From NCBI GenBank assembly GCA_964035575.1, contig OZ037833.1, forward strand, positions 1,426,001 to 1,490,000: a stretch of DNA of 64,000 nucleotides. Direction: 5' to 3'. Source of the DNA: Rhynchopus sp. YZ270_cl-10 (lineage: Eukaryota; Euglenozoa; Diplonemea; Diplonemida; Diplonemidae). Every line of letters begins with the position of its first letter. Within the stretch, counting starts at the first letter, position 1. A program made the translations under genes and the position numbers. Positions 1 to 9,516 of this stretch are shown here, in pieces. The notes below the pieces were generated by a model. The model did not search any database. It was not told the DNA's origin and was given only the letters and a program-made list of their open reading frames with translations.

Positions 1-249
1 ACAAAACAAAAACAAACATACCATACATACCATACATACACAGTGGTTACCACTGTGATGTGGGTTATTAAAAACAGAGGTCGGAGCGAGCCTCTCAATG
101 TCAGAGGCTTCAAAGCATTTCACGAGAAAACTCGCCCCTGTCCTTCTTCATCACTATCACTTGACCGAACACTCCCTGCAAGGAAGCCTGTAAAAGGCGA
201 TGCTTAGGCAACAACACAGACACAGGGGGGGTGCTGGGTGGGAAAATAT
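1..249. other. Spacer between a U2 gene (left of window) and RNA X
   Basis: No gene seen. The window opens about 9 nt after the end of a U2 snRNA gene: the same bases follow U2 at 7661, 14936 and 44888. The spacer has a CATAC-rich stretch and an A-rich run, and separates the convergent U2 (plus) and RNA X (minus) genes. Confidence 0.6.
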
Positions 250-580
250 AAAAAAGGGTGCTTGCGTTGTGTGCTGGATCGGGACCACCAGTAAACTGGC
301 AGCCCCACATCCAGTTCTAATATTTGAAGTGTGAAATAGAACGCAGTCAGAATTAGTGTTACACGCTAATGTAAGAATAATCATCATGGGTAATATTCTG
401 TACGAACGTACGGGATTTACATCATATGAAAGTAGTTCCGCCTTGGGCCATATCAGGCCCAACAGCAGGACCGCATCATAAAAATTGTAAAGAATTTTCT
501 TAAATAGAAAGGTCTTTTCAAGTTTTAGCTGTTGCTGAACGAGTTGTTTGGTTTCGAAGTAGCACACTAACTTAGCACCC
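250..580 (-). ncRNA. RNA X, copy A1: unknown structured Pol III-type RNA
   Basis: I do not recognise this RNA. The 5' GGGTGCT and 3' AGCACCC pair, and after a small internal loop GTTAGTGTGCT pairs with AGCACACAAC, closing the whole molecule. Just inside the 3' strand is a GGAT..GGG..CCAGT hairpin with its ACTGG..CCC..ATCC partner. The gene ends in a T-run, as Pol III genes do. A palindromic promoter box ends 23 nt before the 5' end. Two sequence types exist (A here, B at 21865) and they differ with pair-preserving changes, which argues for a functional RNA. It is not 7SL, U1, U2, U4, U5 or U6, all of which are found elsewhere in the window. RNase MRP/P-like, U3-like or telomerase RNA remain possible, but no telomere template and no clear C/D-box architecture was seen. 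Confidence 0.7.
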
Positions 581-603
581 AAACATAGGGAGAGTATGGG
601 AAA

Positions 604-639
604 ACAAGACAGGGTTGTCTTGTTGGAGGTGGGTCAGGG
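604..639 (-). promoter_or_regulatory. Palindromic upstream box of RNA X A1
   Basis: On the minus strand: ACCCACCTCC followed by ACAAGAC-N6-GTCTTGT. The last T lies exactly 23 nt before the start of RNA X. The same box at the same spacing precedes 7SL, U6 and the other RNA X genes. Confidence 0.7.
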
Positions 640-701
640 TGACACACACTTTGTACATGCATCATATGTGTGAATGTTTTTTCTCATGGTGACGTAAAAA
701 A

Positions 702-814
702 GGCCAGTCTCTTTCGAGGCTGGCCATGTTTGACAAAGTTGTGTGAGAAGAATATAATCTTCATGCTTCCATACCAATGAAGTACAGAAACTGTAGCTTT
801 AGAAATCGTTGGTT
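702..814 (-). ncRNA. Spliced leader (SL) RNA gene 1
   Basis: Donor RNA for trans-splicing a leader onto nuclear mRNAs. The leader exon is the first 40 nt (775-814); its last 20 nt are ACAGTTTCTGTACTTCATTG and the donor GTATGG follows directly. The donor lies in the loop of a CTTCAT/ATGAAG hairpin. An Sm-like AACTTTG comes next, then a terminal GGCCAG/CTGGCC hairpin running into T6. The conserved unit starts at AACCAACG, a cap-proximal AAC start as in trypanosomes. A GGCTTCCCAG box begins 50 nt upstream (864), the same place as in all other SL genes here. Length is 113 nt. Confidence 0.93.
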
Positions 815-1137
815 GCCCTTTTTCTCTACAATGTTCTAGGTACCCACTTGTTCTGGGAAGCCTTCTGCCAATGTCTATAATACGGTTGCTTTTTCGTACC
901 TGACATCTTGGTCACTGTGAAGGTTCTACATAAAAATATCCTTAAGTGTGATCCTACAGAAGGATATTCGACAGAGTCAACAGTGGCTTCTGAAGGGGAA
1001 CAAGTGTCACAAATATGGTTTTGCAGGCGATATAAAAATGGGGTGCAGTAAGCACTTGTGCATTAGGTCAGGTGTGAATTGGGTGTGTTTTTGGGTTTGC
1101 TTCTTGTGCACAAAGACAATCGTGCTAACGTAAAAAA

Positions 1138-1250
1138 GGCCAGTCTCTTTCGAGGCTGGCCATGTTTGACAAAGTTGTGTGAGAAGAATATAATCTTCAT
1201 GCTTCCATACCAATGAAGTACAGAAACTGTAGCTTTAGAAATCGTTGGTT
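1138..1250 (-). ncRNA. SL RNA gene 2
   Basis: Same 40-nt leader, donor, Sm-like site and terminal hairpin as gene 1; 113 nt. The promoter box CATGCTTCCC starts at 1300, 50 nt upstream. It lies about 320 bp from gene 1 in the same orientation, with a diverged spacer. Confidence 0.93.
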
Positions 1251-1439
1251 GCCTTTTTTCTCTACAACGTTCTGAGTACAGACGTGTCCTGGGAAGCATG
1301 CCAGTAGTGTAAAAAATATGATGGTTTTTTTGTACCTAACATCTTGTACACTGAGAAGGTTCTGCACAAGTGGAAGCCTATATAAGGATATTCATAAGAG
1401 TCAAAAGGGGCTTCTGAAGGGGTATATGGGTAGTATGAG

Positions 1440-4400
1440 CTCATATGAATCCATTAAAAGCGTCTATGGCATGATCTAAGCATCACATAATTTCTGAAAT
1501 CAATACCAACCACAATTTACGGCTATTTTTCCAGCAATAGCCGTATCATGGCTTATAACCATACCTAAGGATGTCCAATATGCTGGAAAAGTTAATAATC
1601 TTGGGTATATAGGGTTTTTGGGCACATTTGAGTCAATTGCGGGGTCTTACGATTTAATCTGAGCATCACACATATCCTAATCACCTATATAATCGAAAAA
1701 CACATACAAAATGACCTACATAGCCGTAAAATGACCCAAATGTGCATATTCGGGTTGAAATTTCATTTTTTCGGAAAGTTTTTTTTTCTCACCAATTACA
1801 TGGGTGAGTTCCGAGTACATTATGGGGTCGTAAGTTTTTATTCAAGCATCACACATTATGTAGAATAATTTATGCCATACAATGTTACCAAAAAAAGTCG
1901 ATTTTTGGTCACTTTTTCAAAAATATGAAAATTCGATTTTTGGGTACTAGATAGGTCTTTCCGGTGCAAAAACGACCGTTAAATGGATTCTCCGGGGTCC
2001 TAAGGCCCCAAAAATCACTTTTGGACACACGGGCAATATCCCAGTATACCCTAGGAAATTGGTGGGAACCCAAAAATTGGCCTCAAAATCCGACCAAAAC
2101 CAAGGTTTCTGTAGAGGTACATGTGAACCTCATGTGTGTTCTGGAGACCCATTTTGTTTTTAAAAGTGAATCTAAATAGCCAAAAATTTAAAACTCTTGT
2201 AGCGCATTCGGAATAGAGGGGGTATTCGCGAAAACCTGTGCGAAACATTTATCAATTCAGGTCTGACCCACATGGTCATGACCCCATATTTTGGGTGCGG
2301 AAAACACCCTATCTGTTGACCTACCGGCTTGTATGCCTGTATACCTGGTTGGGTCAACTTTTTGAAAATTTCCTGGGCCATATACCCTATTTGGGCCCCC
2401 TGAATCCATTGCGACATCGTTTTTTCACATCCGAGTGAAAACTAATATATAGGATAACCCATGGGTATGGGTACCTCGCTCAATACCCCTAAAATCAGTG
2501 CTTTTGAAAATGACCCTATGGAAAAATGTATCCAAAATATTGAAACATGTTCTCCTGGCATCTGCAACACGATATTTTGGGCCCCCTGGGCCCCGGGGGC
2601 CCTACGGGCCCCCATATTCGCGAAAAGTTGGGCATCCCAGCTAGTGGGTCGGTACTGGGTATACAAACATCCCCCCAAAAAGTGAGATTTTGACCCCCCA
2701 AAAATGGCCATTTTTTTACTCCCCGGGACCTTCTCAGGTGTGTATTCGGACCCTCTCGTGGTCTTAAACCGGATTTTTGGGGCCCCCACACCCTGGAATA
2801 CCCCCCATAGTGTCGTTTTTTCACCCGCAGGGCCGATTTTTTAGAAAAAATTTGGTTTTTAAGGAACAACATTTACCCTGCGACACCTTGAAAAACAGGT
2901 GATTTTTGCCTTTTTCAGTTGTGTGTGTGCAGTGCCGAATTCCCCAGGCTTGGTGAAAGTTGTGCCTCCAATACCCCTATGTGGGTTGGAAAAATCAAAT
3001 AAAGATAAAATTTTGAGGCAGCCTGGGGGTGTGCTATGGTAAACAATTTGTGTGTGTAAAAATACCCCTAAAAAACACCCTAAAAATGGCTGTTTTTCGC
3101 CTATTTTTGGGGGTCGCCTGAGCTATTTTTTTTATTGTTTTGGCTTTTCCTGGGACCTGAAAATAGGGTCCTGGGCCCAATATGTCCCAATGAGGCCATT
3201 GGAATATCGATATTTTCCAGATATGGGCCTCCTAGACAGAAATTTTTGATTTTGGTGTTGCAAAAATTTTCGAAAATCCTGAAAAGTGCCCAAAAACACG
3301 TAAAAACACGTGTATAGGCACACCCTATCGGCCCCCAGCATTGCCCAGGATTGTTGCAAATTTTCCCTGCATGGGGGCCCTCCGGGCCCCCTGGACCCAT
3401 TGCGACCCGATTGGTTCACATTCCTGGAAAATTTGGTCCCTAAGACACATACGTGGTTAACATACCCCTGAAAAACACCCTATTTTTGACCCTAAAAAAC
3501 ACCCTATTTTTGACCCTGAAAACATGATTTTAGCAAATAGGGCAACTAGTTTGGTGATCCAGCAACCGACTCATGGGCCCAGTATGTCCAACAGGGCCAT
3601 ATGTTTGGTAAATTTTACCGGGGGCAAGGGGATGTACAAAAAAAAGTGGATTTTTTACCTTAAAAAAATGGCCAAAAATAGGCCAAAAATGGCCATTTTT
3701 CGGCCATGTGACCCCCACAGCAACCCTATATAGACCCCCAAAAACCTAATATTTTTTTCCCAGCGATGTGTCCTGGGGGCCCTTCGGGCCCCCAGGACAC
3801 ATCGCAACCCCGTTTTTTGAGGTGGCCTGTAGGGTGACCCCTTCAAAAAGCTGGAACCCGGATTTTGGGGTCAGGGGTCCCTTTATGCACTTTTATGTAT
3901 AAAAAAATGTCTGGGGCGAGAAAATGCAAATTTTTGCCTGCAAACACACTGCATACTACGACAGGACCATATTCCATCTTATCAGGAAAAATTTCGGAGG
4001 TGTTAGTCATAAAAACAATTTAAAATTTTTTGAAAAAACATGAGATCTGGATAAAAGTTTTGACTGTACCTGTGGAAGGTGGGATTTTGCCTGTGTTTTG
4101 ACTTTTTTTTTCAGTAAATAAACTTCTACTCATCTCCGGAGGCCATCCGAGGTCGCAATTAACTCATTTTGACAATTTAGGGCCATATACCGCCCGTTTT
4201 TTCAAAAAGTTGAAAATTTTGGCCCCCAGGATTGGGTACAGCGTGTACTGAACCCTGATTTTCGAAAAATCTCAACTTTTGAAATTCGTCACTTATGGCA
4301 GCATGTATCTGACACCCGATTTTGACTTTTCCCGTGAATCCATTTTGGTGCATATACACTATCTGGCACCCCTGAGTCCATTGCGGGGTCGTTTTTTCAA

Positions 4401-4888
4401 AAAGTCGACCGGACTAATACCTAATATGACCCTGGGTATAGCGTACCGTCTCAGAAACACCCCAAAATCAGTGTTTTTGAAGGGTTGTCACAGCTAAAAT
4501 CGATGAAAAAATGTCAAAATCACTTTCCCGTGACCCAATAGCGTGAAATATGACCCATGTGGGCCCCCAGGACCTATAGCACCCCCAATAGGTCGATTCC
4601 ATGCATATTTCACACCCCCAGATATATGCGCCCATAGGGTGCCACACCCCAAAATCATGATTTTTACATGATTTTTGGCCGGATGCACTGACCAGCAGGG
4701 CCATACCGTCTACCGGGGCAACCATATTTTTGAAACATCGGCCTTGCATAGGGCCCAGTATGTCCCACAGGGTATATTGCCCCAGTATCAGGTCCCCGCA
4801 CAAGCCAAACCAATATTTTAAAATCGCTTTTTTTGAAAAAAATATTTTTCAAAAATAATCGTGATTTTTGGGATTTTGGTGATTTTTA
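1440..4888. other. Gene-free hairpin-rich block (copy 1)
   Basis: No RNA or protein gene seen. Short open frames occur on both strands but look like chance. The DNA is AT-rich with scattered GC-rich palindromes built on GGGCCC-NNC-GGGCCC, for example near 2590-2615 and 3370-3385, and a 20-bp-stem hairpin at 3763-3805. The phrase CCATTGCGGGGTCGT recurs, the same core seen in the 172-bp repeats, so the block may be a decayed form of that family. Near-identical copies lie at 9517-12965 and 46744-50223, and a partial one at 19017-19938. Confidence 0.6.
3763..3805. repeat. Perfect 20-bp stem hairpin
   Basis: GCGATGTGTCCTGGGGGCCC, then TTC, then the exact reverse complement. Present unchanged in the other copies of the block (for example about 11840-11882 and 49070-49110). 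Confidence 0.85.
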
Positions 4889-6227
4889 CAGTTTTGCACA
4901 CCCTGAAAATCGATTTTTTCGGCTCCGCCGGTGAAATATCGACATAATTTAGGTATGTTATGTGCATAATATACCCATTAGAGCCCATTCAAGTCACATT
5001 CCGACCATTTTTCGTGAAAAAATGCAACTTTTTGTCACCGTGACCCCCAAAAATGACGATTTTTTGGTCGATTTTTTCGGCCAAAAATTTCGTACCACAG
5101 GGCCATACCATATACTGGGATTATCAACTTTTTGAAAATACGGCCTGGTATTCGGGTGTATATGTCCCATGGGGCCCATAGTAACCTTACTGGGTCATGC
5201 CCAAAGCCAATCTTAATAGTAAAATTCGATTTTCTGTGAAAAATATTTTGACCAAAAAATCGTCATTTTTCCGATTTTCGTCATTTTTACAGTTTTGCAC
5301 ACCCTGAAAATCGATTTTTTCGGCTCCGCCGGTGAAATATCGACATAATTTAGGTATGTTATGTGCATAATATACCCATTAGAGCCCATTCAAGTCACAT
5401 TCCGACCATTTTTCGTGAAAAAATGCAACTTTTTGTCACCGTGACCCCCAAAAATGACGATTTTTTGGTCGATTTTTTCGGCCAAAAATTTCGTACCACA
5501 GGGCCATACCATATACTGGGATTATCAACTTTTTGAAAATACGGCCTGGTATTCGGGTGTATATGTCCCATGGGGCCCATAGTAACCTTACTGGGTCATG
5601 CCCAAAGCCAATCTTAATAGTAAAATTCGATTTTCTGTGAAAAATATTTTGACCAAAAAATCGTCATTTTTCCGATTTTCGTCATTTTTACAGTTTTGCA
5701 CACCCTGAAAATCGATTTTTTCGGCTCCGCCGGTGAAATATCGACATAATTTAGGTATGTTATGTGCATAATATACCCATTAGAGCCCATTCAAGTCACA
5801 TTCCGACCATTTTTCGTGAAAAAATGCAACTTTTTGTCACCGTGACCCCCAAAAATGACGATTTTTTGGTCGATTTTTTCGGCCAAAAATTTCGTACCAC
5901 AGGGCCATACCATATACTGGGATTATCAACTTTTTGAAAATACGGCCTGGTATTCGGGTGTATATGTCCCATGGGGCCCATAGTAACCTTACTGGGTCAT
6001 GCCCAAAGCCAATCTTAATAGTAAAATTCGATTTTCTGTGAAAAATATTTTGACCAAAAAATCGTCATTTTTCCGATTTTCGTCATTTTTACAGTTTTGC
6101 ACACCCTGAAAATCGATTTTTTCGGCTCCGCCGGTGAAATATCGACATAATTTAGGTATGTTATGTGCATAATATACCCATTAGAGCCCATTCAAGTCAC
6201 ATTCCGACCATTTTTCGTGAAAAAATG
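4889..6227. repeat. 401-bp satellite, about 3.3 units
   Basis: Tandem units start at 4889, 5290, 5691 and 6092, each opening with CAGTTTTGCACACCCTG. Units look identical. The last is cut at the junction with the LINE-like fragment at 6228. The matching arrays hold about 1.3 units at 12966 and about 3.0 units at 50224. Confidence 0.92.
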
Positions 6228-6591
6228 CGTCGGTGAACATGTTGGCGTTGGAGGGGATCGCTGTGAGGTACGCCCCGGACATGGGGAGGAGAAGGGACTT
6301 CATGCGGGCACGGTCCCTCGTGCTCAAGGCCAGCATGAGCTTGTCTGCCTGCGCATCAACAATAGCCGCCGCGAGCTTCTGCTGGAGCGGGAGCTGGGTG
6401 GGCTGGTCTGTGTTGAGCTTGTACTTCAGGTCCACTCGCTCGTTGAAGTCCGTCACAGCATGCTTCCATCTCAGGGCATCCCAGGCGTACAGTGGGTCCA
6501 GGGTTTGCGCCAGCTGGAAGTTCCCAGCTTGGGACGCAAGAGCTGCTGCTGACCAGTGATCCCGGGCTCTGCGTATCCCGAGACCGAGAGT
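6225..6591 (-). pseudogene. Fragment of a LINE-type reverse-transcriptase ORF (C-terminal part)
   Basis: A GC-rich stretch unlike its AT-rich surroundings stays open in one minus-strand frame for about 120 codons. The reading GLGIRRARDHWSAAALAS, and further on LLLPMSGAYLTAIPSN, resemble the C-terminal region that follows the reverse transcriptase in protist non-LTR elements (RLGGLGIRS...A.YLAS; then GAWL.A.PS). It has no start of its own, runs directly into satellite at 6227 and ends near 6591, so it is a relic. Family assignment is by eye from motif resemblance. An identical copy lies at 13500-13866. Confidence 0.5.
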
Positions 6592-7117
6592 TTTATTGCA
6601 TATGGTGATAATTTTGAGTACTCCTGATTTTTGGAGTTAAATAAAGTGGCTTTATGGGGTGGAATTTTACTTTATGGGGTGGATTCTTTCATTTTATGGT
6701 CAAAAACAGGGTGTATTGGTTGCAATTTTAACTTGTCGATTTTTTTCAAGTTTTTTTTGCATTTTTTGGGCCCAAAGACCCACTCAGGGGTCAAAAATTT
6801 CACGAAAAAAAAATTTTTTTTGTTGAAATTTTTTGACAAGGCGCTGGCCCATACAAAATGTACAGGGTGGGTTTTGTTACAATCATCGCAAGTGCTCATG
6901 CTGCACATGCCCAACCTATGTCATCATCCAGCTTTGGTCTTGTGCCGAAGAAAACAATCTTCAACACGAATGCACTCAAAAACAGATCCTGTGTAGAGTA
7001 CAGTCTTGCCCTTGTTTGTTCCACCTATCGGCTGCACAGATGTCTACAGGGAGGCACATTGGTAGTGGTAGTTTTGGTGTGTTAGCTTTACGTGGTGTCT
7101 TTATGTTACCACCCCAA
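6592..7117. other. Region upstream of U4
   Basis: No gene recognised. From about 6885 to U4 the sequence is shared with the third block (44103 onward), whereas the left part is not; a duplication boundary therefore lies near 6885. The conserved stretch may hold distal promoter sequence. Confidence 0.5.
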
Positions 7118-7133
7118 CACACTTCCCTGTTGA
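7118..7133 (+). promoter_or_regulatory. Upstream box of U4
   Basis: CACACTTCCCTGTTGA begins 51 nt before the inferred U4 start, matching the spacing of the CATGCTTCCC box at U2, U5, U1 and the SL genes. Confidence 0.65.
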
Positions 7134-7168
7134 CATAGCTTTGTGACAGGACTGGGAGAAAAGGAGGT

Positions 7169-7310
7169 ATTCTTGCGCTCGGGATAATTCCATAAGCAAT
7201 GACCAAATAGGGACGCTGTGGAGAGATTGCTGGTTGAAAACTACCCAATTCCCGCCATGGGCCGCTTCGGCGTTGCCACATTGGCAATTTGTGTAGCTGC
7301 TTCGGCGGCC
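7169..7310 (+). ncRNA. U4: U4 snRNA (copy 1)
   Basis: Spliceosomal U4. The 5' part ATTCTTGCGC...AAGCAATGA lines up with the vertebrate U4 start (AGCTTTGCGC...GCCAATGA). GATTGCTGGTTGAAAACT matches the stem I strand that pairs with U6. CACATTGGCAATTTGTG gives the 3' stem end and Sm site. A GCTGC-TTCG-GCGGC terminal hairpin follows, then T5. Length 142 nt, close to the vertebrate 145. The start is supported by the promoter box 51 nt upstream. It is followed by U2 in the same direction. Confidence 0.85.
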
Positions 7311-7344
7311 TTGTTTTTACTAATAAGATTGATCATCACCTTCA

Positions 7345-7362
7345 CTTACTTCCCTGTGACAT
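7345..7362 (+). promoter_or_regulatory. Second, apparently unused upstream-type box
   Basis: CTTACTTCCCTGTGACATGG sits in the U4-U2 spacer and resembles the U2 box 68 bp downstream. The surrounding 50 bp (TAATAAGATTGATCATCACC versus the U2-proximal copy) form an imperfect direct repeat, so the box seems to be a duplicate. Confidence 0.4.
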
Positions 7363-7412
7363 GGGTGTGTAATCTGCTTGCCTTGTTGTTTCCTAGTAAT
7401 ATTGATCATAAT

Positions 7413-7430
7413 CATGCTTCCCTGTACATG
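7413..7430 (+). promoter_or_regulatory. Upstream box of U2
   Basis: CATGCTTCCCTGTACATG begins 51 nt before U2. Same box and spacing as the SL, U1, U4 and U5 genes. Confidence 0.75.
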
Positions 7431-7463
7431 GGTGTCGAATTCGGTATGGACTAAAAAGAAGTC

Positions 7464-7651
7464 ATACCTTCTCGGCCTTTTGGCTAAGATCAAGTGTATT
7501 ATCTGTTCTTATCAGCTTAATATCTGATACAGTGCCTTGTGCACTGATGATATTAACGCAATTTCTCATTGGGGTGACGGGTCGCCAGGGCAACCTGGTC
7601 CGTTCACACATGTTGCCCTGGAGCTGCACAACATCCAGGAGTGGCATACCC
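7464..7651 (+). ncRNA. U2: U2 snRNA (copy 1)
   Basis: Spliceosomal U2, which pairs with the intron branch site. The 5' domain CTTCTCGGCCTTTTGGCTAA is the conserved start. It includes GTGTATTATCTGTTCTTATC with the branch-site recognition region, then a GATATCAG-type stem IIa. GCAATTTCTC is the probable Sm site. The final hairpin CCCTGGAGCTGCACAACATCCAGG matches stem-loop IV with its U2B''-type loop. Length is 188 nt, equal to human U2. It is followed by a T6 run. Confidence 0.95.
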
Positions 7652-7660
7652 TCTTTTTTA

Positions 7661-7909
7661 ACAAAACAAAAACAAACATACCATACATACCATACATACA
7701 CAGTGGTTACCACTGTGATGTGGGTTATTAAAAACAGAGGTCGGAGCGAGCCTCTCAATGTCAGAGGCTTCAAAGCATTTCACGAGAAAACTCGCCCCTG
7801 TCCTTCTTCATCACTATCACTTGACCGAACACTCCCTGCAAGGAAGCCTGTAAAAGGCGATGCTTAGGCAACAACACAGACACAGGGGGGGTGCTGGGTG
7901 GGAAAATAT
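7661..7909. repeat. Start of duplicated block 2
   Basis: 7661-8498 repeats window positions 1-838. It is also found at 14936-15760 and 44888-45725. Beyond 8498, block 2 has one extra SL unit before it realigns at 8921 with position 842. Confidence 0.85.
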
Positions 7910-8240
7910 AAAAAAGGGTGCTTGCGTTGTGTGCTGGATCGGGACCACCAGTAAACTGGCAGCCCCACATCCAGTTCTAATATTTGAAGTGTGAAATAGA
8001 ACGCAGTCAGAATTAGTGTTACACGCTAATGTAAGAATAATCATCATGGGTAATATTCTGTACGAACGTACGGGATTTACATCATATGAAAGTAGTTCCG
8101 CCTTGGGCCATATCAGGCCCAACAGCAGGACCGCATCATAAAAATTGTAAAGAATTTTCTTAAATAGAAAGGTCTTTTCAAGTTTTAGCTGTTGCTGAAC
8201 GAGTTGTTTGGTTTCGAAGTAGCACACTAACTTAGCACCC
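7910..8240 (-). ncRNA. RNA X, copy A2
   Basis: Same sequence as copy A1 (250-580): closing helix, internal hairpins and terminal T-run all kept. Convergent with U2. Confidence 0.7.
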
Positions 8241-8263
8241 AAACATAGGGAGAGTATGGGAAA

Positions 8264-8299
8264 ACAAGACAGGGTTGTCTTGTTGGAGGTGGGTCAGGG
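8264..8299 (-). promoter_or_regulatory. Palindromic upstream box of RNA X A2
   Basis: ACAAGAC-N6-GTCTTGT with the ACCCACCTCC flank, ending 23 nt before RNA X A2. Confidence 0.7.
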
Positions 8300-8361
8300 T
8301 GACACACACTTTGTACATGCATCATATGTGTGAATGTTTTTTCTCATGGTGACGTAAAAAA

Positions 8362-8474
8362 GGCCAGTCTCTTTCGAGGCTGGCCATGTTTGACAAAGTT
8401 GTGTGAGAAGAATATAATCTTCATGCTTCCATACCAATGAAGTACAGAAACTGTAGCTTTAGAAATCGTTGGTT
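8362..8474 (-). ncRNA. SL RNA gene 3
   Basis: 113 nt, same leader and 3' hairpin as gene 1. Its promoter box CATGATTCCC starts at 8524, 50 nt upstream. Confidence 0.92.
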
Positions 8475-8781
8475 GCCCTTTTTCTCTACAATGTTCTAAG
8501 TGCCAACATGTTCTGGGAATCATGCCATATGTATCATTATTATGGTGGGTTTTTTTTCTAACATAGCCGTAGAGTGGCTTATAAACATACCTAAGGATGC
8601 CCAATGTGCTCGAAAGTCCAAAAATCTTGGGAATACGGGATATTTGGGCTCATTTGAGTCAATTGCGTGGTCGTACAATTTAATCTGAGCATTACACATA
8701 TCCTAATCACCAAAATATTCGAAGAACATGGGAATCATGTGTGTTTTTTGGGTTTGCACAAGGTGATGTTAACGTAAAAAA

Positions 8782-8893
8782 GGCCAGTCTCTTTCGAAAC
8801 TGGCCATGTTTTGACAAAGTTGTGTGAAGAATATAATCTTCATGCTTCCATACCAATGAAGTACAGAAACTGTAGCTTTAGAAATCGTTGGTT
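8782..8893 (-). ncRNA. SL RNA gene 4
   Basis: 112 nt; leader unchanged. The intron part is slightly shorter (GTGTGAAGAAT type on the plus strand) and the terminal hairpin is the GGCCAGTTTCGAAAGAG variant, which still pairs. Confidence 0.9.
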
Positions 8894-9215
8894 GCCCTTT
8901 TTCTCTACAATGTTCTAGGTACCCACTTGTTCTGGGAAGCCTTCTGCCAATGTCTATAATACGGTTGCTTTTTCGTACCTGACATCTTGGTCACTGTGAA
9001 GGTTCTACATAAAAATATCCTTAAGTGTGATCCTACAGAAGGATATTCGACAGAGTCAACAGTGGCTTCTGAAGGGGAACAAGTGTCACAAATATGGTTT
9101 TGCAGGCGATATAAAAATGGGGTGCAGTAAGCACTTGTGTGTTATGTCATGTGTGAATCGTGTGTGTTTTTGGGTTTGCTTCTTGTGCACAAGACGATCA
9201 TGCTAACGTAAAAAA

Positions 9216-9327
9216 GGCCAGTCTCTTTCGAGACTGGCCATGTTTGACAAAGTTGTGTGAGAAGATATAATCTTCATGCTTCCATACCAATGAAGTACAG
9301 AAACTGTAGCTTTAGAAATCGTTGGTT
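9216..9327 (-). ncRNA. SL RNA gene 5
   Basis: 112 nt; leader unchanged. The terminal hairpin GGCCAGTCTC-GAAA-GAGACTGGCC is fully complementary, the best-paired version here. Confidence 0.9.
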
Positions 9328-9516
9328 GCCTTTTTTCTCTACAACGTTCTGAGTACAGACGTGTCCTGGGAAGCATGCCAGTAGTGTAAAAAATATGATG
9401 GTTTTTTTGTACCTAACATCTTGTACACTGAGAAGGTTCTGCACAAGTGGAAGCCTATATAAGGATATTCATAAGAGTCAAAAGGGGCTTCTGAAGGGGT
9501 ATATGGGTAGTATGAG

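Noticed and set aside
250-580. Telomerase RNA identity for RNA X
   Set aside because: No CCCTAA-type template word in either sequence type; left as unknown.
157-582. 141-residue open frame on the minus strand
   Set aside because: It lies exactly within RNA X, whose paralogue at 21865 keeps RNA pairing but not this frame.
2442-2872. Overlapping 115- and 118-residue frames
   Set aside because: Glycine/proline-rich readings of the GC-rich hairpins. Frames overlap on both strands and no family is recognised.
4889-6227. CRISPR-like array
   Set aside because: Units are 401 bp and identical throughout, with no short repeat/variable spacer pattern; the window is eukaryotic.
6163-6559. Plus-strand frames of 129 and 108 residues
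   Set aside because: Antisense shadows of the minus-strand LINE-like frame, whose codon pattern and residues are far more protein-like.
7137-7168. U4 start at AGCTTTGTGAC (7137)
   Set aside because: It resembles the vertebrate U4 5' end, but ATTCTTGCGC...AAGCAATGA at 7169 aligns better along its length and fits the 51-nt promoter spacing.
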